Of a stretch of DNA of 13,369 nt, positions 6,236 to 13,193 are shown piece after piece (the stretch's first letter is position 1; each line of letters begins with the position of its first letter). The notes under the pieces are model-generated. The model made no database searches, had not been told where the DNA came from, and worked only from the letters and a program-made list of their open reading frames with translations. Position numbers and translations under genes: made by a program. This DNA comes from Thermoplasmata archaeon. Its GTDB lineage: Archaea > Thermoplasmatota > Thermoplasmata > RBG-16-68-12. The stretch lies in the NCBI GenBank assembly GCA_021788795.1, contig JAJYKG010000031.1, forward strand, positions 1 through 13,369, read 5' to 3'.

Positions 6236-8235
6236 CGGGCGGGACGCGGAAGATCGGCGTCTTCATCTGCCACTGCGGCGGGAACATCTCCGACGTCGTG
6301 GACGTGAACGCGGTTCGGGAGTTCGCGGCGCAGCAGGACGAGGTCGTGGCCTCCACGGACTTCCGCTTCATGTGCTCCAACCAGGGCCAGGCGCGACTCC
6401 AGGAGACGATCAAGGAGAAGGGGCTGGACGGCGTCGTGGTGGCGTGCTGCACCCCGAAGATGTACGAGGACATGTTCCGGGGGAGCGCGAAGGAGGCGGG
6501 AATGAACCCCTACCTCCTGGAGATCGCGAACGTCCGGGAGCAGTGCGCGTACGCCCACCGCCACGAGCCCGAGCAGGCGACCGAGAAGGCGAAGGCCCTC
6601 GTGGCCGCGCAGGTCGCGAAGGTCCGGAACCTGCGGCCCCTGGACGTGAAGACGGCCCCGATCCATGACGGCGTCGCGGTGATCGGCGCGGGGATTGCGG
6701 GCATCCACGCCGCCCTGCTCCTGGGCAACGCGGGCCACAAGGTCACGCTCATCGAGAAGAGCCCGACGATCGGCGGCAACATGGCCCGCTTCGACAAGAC
6801 GTTCCCCACGCTGGACTGCGCCATGTGCACCCTGTCCCCCAAGATGAACGACGTGTTCAACCACCCGAACGTGGACCTGATGACGTACGCGGAGGTGAAG
6901 GACGCCGTCCGCGCGCCGGGGAGGTTCACCCTCACGGTGGTCCAGAAGCCGCGGTACGTGACGGACGCGTGCATCGGCTGCAACCGCTGCACGGAGGCCT
7001 GCCCGGTCAGCGGGCCCAAGAGCCCGATCAAGGTGGAGTCGGAGTGGAACCTGGGCCTCTCCCCCCGCAAGGCGATCTACCTCCCGTTCTCCCAGGCCCT
7101 CCCGCAGCAGTGGACCCTCGACGCGGACCACTGCTACTACTTCCAGCGGAACCACACCTGCGGAATCTGCGCGAAGGTCTGCCCCGCGGACGCCATCGAC
7201 TTCACGCAGCGGCCGGAGGAGGTCCAGGTCGAGGTCGGCGCGGTCGTCGTGGCCACGGGCTACCGGCCCTTCGACGCCTCCCAGATCCCGCAGTACGGCT
7301 TCGGCAAGTACGCCGACGTGTACCATGGCCTCCAGGTGGAGCGGTTGCTCTCCTCCACCGGCCCGACGAACGGGAAGCTCCTCAAGAAAGACGGCACGCC
7401 GCCCCAGTCCGTCGGGATCATCCACTGCGTCGGGTCGCGCGACGAGAAGTACCGCTCGTACTGCTCGCGCGTGTGCTGCATGGCCTCCCTGAAGTACGCC
7501 CACCTGATCCGCGAGCGGACCGGGGCGCGGGTCTACAACTTCTACATGGACATGCGCGCGAACGGGAAGGGGTACGAGGAGTTCTACCAGCGCGTGGCCT
7601 CGGAGCAGGTCGGATTCGTCCGCGGCAAGCCCACGCGGGTCACGGACCAGGCCACGGCCCCGGAGGAGGAGGGCAAGCTCACGATCGTCGTGGAGGACAC
7701 CCTCGCGGGCGTCGTCCTCCGCGTGCCCGTGGACATGGTCGTCCTGAGCACGGCCATGGACCCGGAGGACGTCGACGGACTCCTCGCGTCCCTGAAGCTC
7801 GACAAGAGCCCCGACGGGTTCGTGAAGGAGTACCACCTCAAGATCAACCCCACGGAGACCGCGGTGAAGGGCATCTTCGTGGCCGGCTGCGCCCAGAGCC
7901 CCAAGGACATCACGGACACGATCGCCCAGGCCGGCGCCGCGGCCATGTCCGCCTCCATGTTCCTCGGGAGCGGCTCGATGACCCTGAACCCGCTCGTCGC
8001 GGAGGTGAACCCGGACCTCTGCCGCGCCTGCACGCGGTGCTCGGAGGTGTGCGAGTTCGACGCCGTGCGCGTCGACCCGGAGGCCCTCGTGGCGATCGTG
8101 GACGAGACCTCGTGCGAGGGTTGCGGGAAGTGCACGGTCGTCTGCCCGACGGGCGCCATCACGGTACGCCAGTTCACGAAGACGCAGATCGCGGCGTCCA
8201 TCGACGCTCTCGCGCCCAAGGCGGTGGCCCCATGA
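6232..8235 (+). CDS. hdrA: HdrA, flavin- and iron-sulfur-containing electron-bifurcating subunit
   Basis: This 667-aa protein is full-length HdrA of the methanogen type. In order: an N-terminal HdrA-specific domain (IGVFICHCGGNIS, residues 8-20; FMCSNQGQ at 47-53; ACCTP at 71-75); a thioredoxin-reductase-like FAD domain with VIGAGIAGIHAA (150-161) and IEKSPTIGGNMA; a CAMC pair at 196/199; an inserted ferredoxin domain (Cys247/250/253/257, then Cys301, Cys310/313/317); GSRDEKYRSYCSRVCC (401-416), conserved in HdrA; and a C-terminal two-cluster ferredoxin domain (Cys597/600/603/607 and Cys628/631/634/638). In known complexes HdrA carries the FAD that splits electron pairs between ferredoxin and HdrB. 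The GTG start overlaps hdrB by four bases, and the ATGA at 8232-8235 couples it to mvhD. No selenocysteine codon is seen. Confidence 0.95.
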   Translation: MTGGTRKIGVFICHCGGNISDVVDVNAVREFAAQQDEVVASTDFRFMCSNQGQARLQETIKEKGLDGVVVACCTPKMYEDMFRGSAKEAGMNPYLLEIANVREQCAYAHRHEPEQATEKAKALVAAQVAKVRNLRPLDVKTAPIHDGVAVIGAGIAGIHAALLLGNAGHKVTLIEKSPTIGGNMARFDKTFPTLDCAMCTLSPKMNDVFNHPNVDLMTYAEVKDAVRAPGRFTLTVVQKPRYVTDACIGCNRCTEACPVSGPKSPIKVESEWNLGLSPRKAIYLPFSQALPQQWTLDADHCYYFQRNHTCGICAKVCPADAIDFTQRPEEVQVEVGAVVVATGYRPFDASQIPQYGFGKYADVYHGLQVERLLSSTGPTNGKLLKKDGTPPQSVGIIHCVGSRDEKYRSYCSRVCCMASLKYAHLIRERTGARVYNFYMDMRANGKGYEEFYQRVASEQVGFVRGKPTRVTDQATAPEEEGKLTIVVEDTLAGVVLRVPVDMVVLSTAMDPEDVDGLLASLKLDKSPDGFVKEYHLKINPTETAVKGIFVAGCAQSPKDITDTIAQAGAAAMSASMFLGSGSMTLNPLVAEVNPDLCRACTRCSEVCEFDAVRVDPEALVAIVDETSCEGCGKCTVVCPTGAITVRQFTKTQIAASIDALAPKAVAP

Positions 8236-8645
8236 CCGAGGAGCCCCAGGTGCTCACCCTCTGCTGCAACTGGTGCGGCTACAACGCCGCGGACCAGGCG
8301 GGGGCCGCGAAGATCCCGTACTCGCCCGGCGTGAGGATCGTCCGCCTGATGTGCACGGGGATGGCGGACCCGTACTACGTCCTCCGCGCCTTCGAGCGGG
8401 GCTTCGACGGCGTCCTCGTGATCGGCTGCCATCCAGGTCAGTGCCACTACAAGAGCGGGAACCTCCAGGCCCGGGAGCAGACGGACCGCCTGCTCGGGGT
8501 CGTCCAGGCGCTCGGCATCGGCGCCGAACGGCTGCGGATGGACGCGGCGTCGTCGTCCGAGGGCCCGCGGTTCGCGGAGATCGTCAACGAGTTCACGGAG
8601 ACCTTGCGGAAGCTGGGCCCGAGCCCGCTCAAGGAGGTCGCCTGA
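8232..8645 (+). CDS. mvhD: MvhD-like [2Fe-2S] subunit linking an electron donor to HdrA
   Basis: This 137-aa protein has the FlpD/MvhD cysteine pattern: Cys11, Cys12 and Cys15 in LCCNWCGYNAAD, Cys41 in MCTGM, and Cys66 and Cys71 in IGCHPGQCHYKSGN. In methanogens MvhD holds a [2Fe-2S] cluster and passes electrons from the MvhAG hydrogenase, or from formate dehydrogenase via FlpD, to HdrA. No hydrogenase or formate dehydrogenase gene is present in this window, so the donor here is unknown; the downstream GlcD/HdrD pair is a candidate. Its ATG overlaps the hdrA stop (ATGA), and its TGA overlaps the start of the hdrCB fusion by one base. The ribosome-binding site is weak, consistent with coupled translation. 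Confidence 0.93.
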   Translation: MTEEPQVLTLCCNWCGYNAADQAGAAKIPYSPGVRIVRLMCTGMADPYYVLRAFERGFDGVLVIGCHPGQCHYKSGNLQAREQTDRLLGVVQALGIGAERLRMDAASSSEGPRFAEIVNEFTETLRKLGPSPLKEVA

Positions 8646-9802
8646 TGGAGGCCCTCGCGCCGCCCGCGGGGGCCCCGGACGAGGCCCTGAGGATCCTCGC
8701 CCAGGAGGGCTGCATCCAGTGCAACAAGTGCACGATGAACTGCCCCGTCCACCGCGTGGACGTGACCTTCAGCCCGAGGAAGACGATCCTCCAGGCGTAC
8801 CTCGGCGGCTCGGACGCCCTGAGCGAGCGGGACCTCTGGGCCTGCCTCACCTGCGGCGAGTGCCAGGCGGTCTGCGCGACGGAGGTGCCCTTCCCCGCGT
8901 TCATCCGCGCGAAGCGCGAGGCCTTGCGCTCCGTGCGGGAGCGGACGGCGCCGTGCAAGCACGGCGGCTACAAGGAGATCCTGGCGAAGATCATGGCGAA
9001 GCCGAACCTGAACCAGGACCGCCGGGGCTGGATCGGGGACGGGCTCCAGGTCGCGGACGCGGGGGACGTGATCTACTTCACGGGCTGCATGCCCTACCTC
9101 GACGGCGTCTTCACCTACACGGACACGGCCCGCATCGGGAAGGCGGCGATCAAGGTCATGAACGCCGCGGGCATCGTCCCCATGGTCTCCAACGCGGAGC
9201 GGTGCTGCGGCCACGACGCCCTCTGGAACGGCGACCGGGAGACGTTCGAGACCCTCGCGCGACGGAACGTGGAGTGGATCCGGGCGAGCGGCGCGAAGCG
9301 CCTCGTGACCACGTGCGCGGAATGCTACTCGATGCTGAAGTACGAGTACCCGAAGGTCGTCGGCGACCTGAACGTCGAGGTCGTCCACATGACCCAGCTC
9401 ATCCAGGAGCTCGTGGCCGCGGGGAAGCTCGCGTTCACGAAGCCCGTGGACCTCACGGTGACCTACCAGGACCCCTGCCGCCTCGGGAGGCACTCGAAGG
9501 AGTACGACGCGCCGCGGGCGGTCCTCCGGGCGATCCCCGGGGTGAAGCTCGTCGAGATGGACCGCATCCGGGAGAACTCCATGTGCTGCGGCGTCGGAGC
9601 GTACGCGAACTGCGACGCGCAGACGAAGTTCCTCCAGCAGGAGCGGCTCGAGGAGGCCGCGTCCAAGGCGGAGAACCTCGTGACCGCGTGCCCCCACTGC
9701 CGCATCCACTTCTCCTGCTACCTGGACGGCCAGCCGGTGGACCCGCTGCCGGACCTCAAGATCATCGACGTGACCGACCTGGCCGCGCAGGCCCTGGGGT
9801 GA
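8645..9802 (+). CDS. HdrC-HdrB fusion (HdrD-like) iron-sulfur protein
   Basis: This 385-aa protein joins an HdrC-like front and an HdrB-like back, the domain order of HdrD. Two [4Fe-4S] motifs lie at Cys23/26/29/33 and Cys67/70/73/77. Two complete CCG units follow: Cys148, Cys187-188, Cys224, Cys227, and Cys278, Cys314-315, Cys349, Cys352. It could be a second disulfide-reducing or electron-exit module beside the separate HdrB/HdrC, or the partner that docks a dehydrogenase to HdrA. GGAGGT at 8633-8638 stands six bases before the ATG, which overlaps the mvhD stop (TGATG). A GlcF/LutA-type subunit for the downstream flavoprotein is the main alternative. No haem-b subunit (HdrE) is nearby, so a membrane HdrDE complex is not supported by this window. 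Confidence 0.88.
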   Translation: MEALAPPAGAPDEALRILAQEGCIQCNKCTMNCPVHRVDVTFSPRKTILQAYLGGSDALSERDLWACLTCGECQAVCATEVPFPAFIRAKREALRSVRERTAPCKHGGYKEILAKIMAKPNLNQDRRGWIGDGLQVADAGDVIYFTGCMPYLDGVFTYTDTARIGKAAIKVMNAAGIVPMVSNAERCCGHDALWNGDRETFETLARRNVEWIRASGAKRLVTTCAECYSMLKYEYPKVVGDLNVEVVHMTQLIQELVAAGKLAFTKPVDLTVTYQDPCRLGRHSKEYDAPRAVLRAIPGVKLVEMDRIRENSMCCGVGAYANCDAQTKFLQQERLEEAASKAENLVTACPHCRIHFSCYLDGQPVDPLPDLKIIDVTDLAAQALG

Positions 9803-9806
9803 GGCG

Positions 9807-11318
9807 GTGTCGGCGGTCGCGCGGGAGCAGGGATCGATCGACGAGACCCTGGCGTTCCTCCGGGAGGCCCGCATCCCGCACCAGGCGGGCGAGCTCCTCG
9901 GCTACGCGACGGACGGTTCCTTCCTCACCCTCGGCGTGCCCACGCTCGTCGTCTTCCCCAAGGACGAGGCCGAGTGCGCGGCCCTCGTGGACCACGCCGT
10001 GCGGCACGGGATCGCCCTGGTGCCGCGGGGCACCGGCTCGGGCACCGCGGGCGCGGCCACGGCGCCCCCGGGCTCCGTCCTCGTCGACTTGGAGCGGCTC
10101 GGCGCCTGCGACGCTCGCGGCCACCGGCGGGGGCTCTTCGCCCCGATCGTGGTGGACGCCCGGGGGACCCCCGCGGACCTGGCGAAGGCGGGGCCGGACG
10201 ACGAGCTCTACGTGCGCGTGGGCGCAGGCAGGACGAGCGACGAGACGAACCGCGCCCTCGCGGGGCACGGCTGGACCGTGGCCGTCGTCCCGAGCAGCGG
10301 CTACAGCACCTTCGGCGGGAACTTCGCGACGAATGCCCGCGGCAGCGGGACGCCCGCCTTCGGCCCCTTCGGGAACGCCGTGAACCGCCTCCGGATCGTC
10401 GCGACCACCCGGGAGGGAGCGCGCGTCCTCGAGGTCACGGACCGCGAGGAGGTCCGACGGCTCGCGGGGCACCACGGCCTCTGCGGCCTCGTCACGGAGC
10501 TCGACGTGCGGATCGCCCCGATCCCGAAGCCGGAGGACATGGTCTGCGCCCTGCTCTCGATCGAGTCCGAGGACGCCGGCCACCTCGGCGCGACGATCGG
10601 CGGGCTCATGAAGCGCGTCGCGGCCGAGTGCCGGTACTTCGCGGGGGAGTTCCTGTTCATCGACGAGGGCATCGTGCGCCCGGACGACCCGATCCGCAAG
10701 GACCCGGTCCTCGGCGGAACGTTCGTCCTGCCCGCGGGCCGCCGGCGGATGATCCTGCTGTACCGCGGCCGGAAGGAGGGCATGGAGGCCCTGCCGCGGA
10801 TCGCGGCCGAGTTCCCGGAGGTCGCGTACCGCGAGATCACGTTCCCGCAGTTCCGCGCCCTCATGGCCGTGCGGACCGCCGCCACGGGCAAGGCGCTCCG
10901 CCGCGTGAACGTCCCGGGCGCCGAGGACTTCATCATCTACGACCCGGCGCGGTTCGGGGACGTCCTCTCGCGGATGTTCGCGGCCGTGGAGGGCGCGTCC
11001 GGGCGGCCCGTGGGCCACCACTACCCGGACGGCATCGAGGTCCACTACCGTCCCCAGGCCGCCGTCACGCGGGCGGACATCGAGGCCGCCTGGGCCATGA
11101 TCCAGAAGCTGCGGGAGGCCGTCCTCCGCACGGAGCTCACCGTGGAGGACCGCAAGGAGCACGGGCTCGGCCTCGCCCTCTTCCGCGACGGTTCGCCGTC
11201 GCGGCACGAGGAGCTCCGCCGCCTGAAGGCGGAGTACGACCCCGCGAACGTGTTCTGTCCTCACCTGCTTCTTCCCGAGATCGAGGGGCGATTCATTGGG
11301 AGTTCCTTCCGCGTCTGA
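9807..11318 (+). CDS. GlcD-like FAD-linked 2-hydroxyacid dehydrogenase/oxidase
   Basis: This 503-aa protein has the FAD-binding domain of the VAO/GlcD family: GVPTLVVFPKDEAEC (residues 43-57), the phosphate-binding loop PRGTGSGTAGAA (73-84), VPSSGYSTFGGNFATNARG (161-179) and GLCGLVTELDVRI (224-236). The C-terminal FAD-oxidase domain has GHHYPDG (403-409), VHYRP (412-416) and KEHGLG (450-455), which line up with the GHxGDGNxH and EHG metal/substrate motifs of D-lactate and D-2-hydroxyglutarate dehydrogenases, though GDGN is altered to PDGI. Expected role: oxidation of a D-2-hydroxyacid to the 2-oxoacid with electrons passed to an Fe-S partner, most likely the next gene or the HdrCB fusion. The GTG start follows GGTGA (9798-9802), four bases away. 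Substrate cannot be read from sequence. Confidence 0.87.
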   Translation: MSAVAREQGSIDETLAFLREARIPHQAGELLGYATDGSFLTLGVPTLVVFPKDEAECAALVDHAVRHGIALVPRGTGSGTAGAATAPPGSVLVDLERLGACDARGHRRGLFAPIVVDARGTPADLAKAGPDDELYVRVGAGRTSDETNRALAGHGWTVAVVPSSGYSTFGGNFATNARGSGTPAFGPFGNAVNRLRIVATTREGARVLEVTDREEVRRLAGHHGLCGLVTELDVRIAPIPKPEDMVCALLSIESEDAGHLGATIGGLMKRVAAECRYFAGEFLFIDEGIVRPDDPIRKDPVLGGTFVLPAGRRRMILLYRGRKEGMEALPRIAAEFPEVAYREITFPQFRALMAVRTAATGKALRRVNVPGAEDFIIYDPARFGDVLSRMFAAVEGASGRPVGHHYPDGIEVHYRPQAAVTRADIEAAWAMIQKLREAVLRTELTVEDRKEHGLGLALFRDGSPSRHEELRRLKAEYDPANVFCPHLLLPEIEGRFIGSSFRV

Positions 11319-11357
11319 GGCCCGCCGCGCCGCGGGCGCGTCCGGGAGCGTGGTCGC

Positions 11358-12506
11358 GTGACGGCCGCCGCCGTCCGGCCCTTCGACGAGATGATGGACG
11401 AGCTCGCGAAGGCGGGCGCGTCCTCCTTGTACCTCTGCTACCAGTGCGGCCTGTGCACCTCGACCTGCCCCTGGAGCGAGGTCCGCGACGTCAGCGTGCG
11501 GAAGATGCTCCGCCAGGCCCAGCTCGGGATCGGGGGGCTGGAGGGCGACGACCTGTGGCTCTGCACGACGTGCCGCGCGTGCGCGGCGCGATGCCCGCGG
11601 GGCGTCGACATCCCGACGGTGATCCGCGCGGCCCGATCCTTCGTCGCCGCGGCGGGCGCGGAGCCCGACCGGCTCAAGACGGTCCGCGGCCACCTGGCCT
11701 CCGCCCAGAACCCCTGGGGCGGAAAGCCCGAGGAGCGGAGCCGGTGGGCGGAGGGCCTGAACGTGCGTCCCTTCGAGAAGGGGATGGACGTCCTCCTGTT
11801 CGTGGGCTGCACGGCCGCGTACGATCCACGCATCCGGACCGTGGCGCGCGCGCTCGTCCGGATCCTGGACGCCGCGGGCGTGACCTTCGGCACCCTCGGG
11901 AACGACGAGGTTTGCGACGGCGACCCGGCCCTCCGGATCGGCGACGGAGACCTCTTCCGCTCCCTCGCGGAGCGGAACGCGGCGACGTTCGAGGAGCGGG
12001 GCGTGGAGCACATCGTCGCGATCAGCCCGCACTCCTTCGAGGCCCTGAAGCACGAGTACCCGAAGCTCGGGGCATCGTTCGAGGTGGAGCACTACACGCA
12101 GCTCCTCGCGCGCCTCCTGGACCAGGACCGGCTCAAGCTCCGCTCGGACGGGAACGTGCCGGTCACGTACCATGACCCGTGCTACCTCGGACGGTACAAC
12201 GGCGTGTACGAGGAACCACGGAAGGTCCTGGAGTCGATCCCGGGCGTCCGCCTCGAGGAAATGGAGCCGAACCGCGCGGACAGCCTGTGCTGCGGGGGAG
12301 GCGGGGGGCGGATCTTCCTGGAGACGCCGCCGGAGGAACGGTTCTCCAACCTCCGCATCGCCCAAGCGGAGCGGGTCGGCGCGCAGGTCCTCGCCTCCGC
12401 GTGCCCGTACTGCGTCCTCAACCTCGAGGACAGCTCGAAGACGACGGCCAAGTCGCCCCTCGCAGTCCGAGACGTGGCCGAGTACGTCGCGGAGCGGCTC
12501 GCCTGA
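11358..12506 (+). CDS. HdrD/GlcF-like iron-sulfur protein with a degenerate first CCG site
   Basis: This 382-aa protein has two [4Fe-4S] motifs (Cys27/30/33/37 and Cys69/72/75/79) followed by two CCG-type repeats. The second is intact: Cys275 in DPCYLGRYNGVYEEPRKVL, Cys311-312 in LCCGGGGGR, and Cys349/352 in ACPYC. The first keeps Cys151 and Cys186, but CCG has become CDG and the expected CPHC reads SPHS (Ser223, Ser226), so it probably cannot hold the same cluster. The second repeat resembles Hdr-related proteins that accept electrons from flavoprotein dehydrogenases. The GlcD-like gene directly upstream suggests a GlcD/GlcF-type pair. The GTG start has GGGAG nine bases upstream. The 39-nt gap after the GlcD-like gene has no visible promoter. 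This is the last gene of the operon. Confidence 0.87.
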   Translation: MTAAAVRPFDEMMDELAKAGASSLYLCYQCGLCTSTCPWSEVRDVSVRKMLRQAQLGIGGLEGDDLWLCTTCRACAARCPRGVDIPTVIRAARSFVAAAGAEPDRLKTVRGHLASAQNPWGGKPEERSRWAEGLNVRPFEKGMDVLLFVGCTAAYDPRIRTVARALVRILDAAGVTFGTLGNDEVCDGDPALRIGDGDLFRSLAERNAATFEERGVEHIVAISPHSFEALKHEYPKLGASFEVEHYTQLLARLLDQDRLKLRSDGNVPVTYHDPCYLGRYNGVYEEPRKVLESIPGVRLEEMEPNRADSLCCGGGGGRIFLETPPEERFSNLRIAQAERVGAQVLASACPYCVLNLEDSSKTTAKSPLAVRDVAEYVAERLA

Positions 12507-12520
12507 CGGCGCCGCCTCCG

Positions 12521-13018
12521 TCACGTGGTCACGTTGAAGGCGCCCCACATCCCGTCCAGGTAGTGGCCGTCCACGCCGCAGATGTACCGGTACGAGCCGG
12601 GGACGTTCGCGGTGAACGTGGCCGTCGCGGAGCCGCCGGGCGGCGTCCCGACGGTCGGGTCCGTGGTGTTCGCCCCAGGAAAGGCCACGGGCGAGGAGGG
12701 CGTTCCGCCCAGCGGGACGAGCATCCAGCTGTGAGGACCCGACGCGGTCGGGGCAACGCGGAGCGTGACCCGCACGGTCGCGTCGAGCGACACCGTGAGG
12801 GTGGGACCGGGCGTCGCGCCGTTGAACGTCGGCGTCCCGTCGAGTCCTGCGATCAGCACGAACGAGTAGGAGATGGGAGGCGGCCGCGGCGGGAACTCGG
12901 TTGCGGCGAGGATCAGGAGCCCGGTGACCACGAGGATCACCACGAGCAGGGAGGAGCGCCAACGGGAACCGGACGGCGTTGGGGCCTTGTCGACCGTCGG
13001 GGGTGTTTCCGATGCCAT
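12521..13018 (-). CDS. membrane-anchored sulfocyanin-like blue-copper protein
   Basis: This 165-aa protein has a short cytoplasmic, Pro/Thr-rich N-terminus, one hydrophobic helix (about residues 24-39, SLLVVILVVTGLLILA) and an extracytoplasmic domain. That domain has type 1 copper ligands: His96 in SGPHSWML and Cys147, His152, Met157 in YICGVDGHYLDGMWG. The Cys-x4-His-x4-Met spacing followed by Trp-Gly is the sulfocyanin pattern, distinct from the shorter spacing of plastocyanin and halocyanin. Sulfocyanins carry electrons outside the membrane, for example to terminal oxidases. The start is fixed by GGAGGAAG five bases upstream. It converges on the hdr operon with a 14-nt gap. The TATA spacing seen at other genes is absent, so it is probably read through from the tRNA gene upstream. 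Confidence 0.87.
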   Translation of the reverse strand: MASETPPTVDKAPTPSGSRWRSSLLVVILVVTGLLILAATEFPPRPPPISYSFVLIAGLDGTPTFNGATPGPTLTVSLDATVRVTLRVAPTASGPHSWMLVPLGGTPSSPVAFPGANTTDPTVGTPPGGSATATFTANVPGSYRYICGVDGHYLDGMWGAFNVTT

Positions 13019-13023
13019 CCGTG

Positions 13024-13031
13024 CTTCCTCC
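13024..13031 (-). promoter_or_regulatory. strong Shine-Dalgarno of the cupredoxin gene
   Basis: On the minus strand GGAGGAAG precedes the ATG at 13018 by five bases. It contrasts with the apparently leaderless starts elsewhere in the window and shows that this gene is translated from a leadered mRNA. Confidence 0.65.
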
Positions 13032-13058
13032 GGGTTTAGGTGAGCCGCATGCGCGGGA

Positions 13059-13170
13059 TGTCGGGGGCGGGGTTCGAACCCGCGACCTCCGGATGCCCCA
13101 GGAGCGCCGTGGTCGGAATTACGGCATCACCCTATGAGTCCGACGCTCCACCAGGCTGAGCCACCCCGAC
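13059..13170 (-). tRNA. tRNA with CAT anticodon (elongator Met, or Ile2), intron-containing
   Basis: The minus strand folds into a full cloverleaf once a 38-nt intron is removed. The acceptor stem GTCGGGG pairs with CCCCGAC, the D-stem GCTC with GAGC, the anticodon stem TCGGA with TCCGG (one U-G pair), the variable loop is AGGTC, and the T-arm is GCGGG-TTCGAAC-CCCGC. Position 73 is A and CCA is not encoded. The anticodon is CAT at 13136-13134. G1-C72 and the lack of three G-C pairs at the base of the anticodon loop argue against the initiator. Elongator Met is most likely; an Ile2 tRNA with modified C34 cannot be excluded. A TATA box sits 26 nt upstream. Confidence 0.92.
13095..13132 (-). other. 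archaeal tRNA intron at position 37/38 (bulge-helix-bulge)
   Basis: The 38-nt insertion lies between A37 and A38 of the tRNA. Bases 32-35 (CTCA) pair with TGGG just before the 3' bulge GC|A, giving the 4-bp central helix between two 3-nt bulges (TA|G and GC|A) that archaeal splicing endonuclease requires. An inner hairpin GCCGT/ACGGC closes the intron. This is a canonical bulge-helix-bulge intron. Confidence 0.88.
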
Positions 13171-13193
13171 GGCCCGGCCCATGGCCCGGCGCG

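Noticed and set aside
4863..12506. Classical methanogen heterodisulfide reductase
   Set aside because: No methanogenesis, hydrogenase or HdrE gene is present, the operon includes GlcD-like and extra HdrD-like genes, and a sulfocyanin-type protein is adjacent. The Hdr proteins are real, but CoM-S-S-CoB as substrate is not supported.
9762..12962. A 1066-codon open frame on the minus strand opposite the GlcD-like and HdrD-like genes
   Set aside because: It is an antisense shadow produced by high GC. Its translation is dominated by Arg, Ala, Gly, Asp and Val with no domain, while the plus strand encodes proteins with recognisable motifs.
13059..13170. Initiator tRNA-Met
   Set aside because: The acceptor starts with G1-C72 and the anticodon stem is TCGGA/TCCGG, without the three consecutive G-C pairs next to the loop that mark archaeal initiators.
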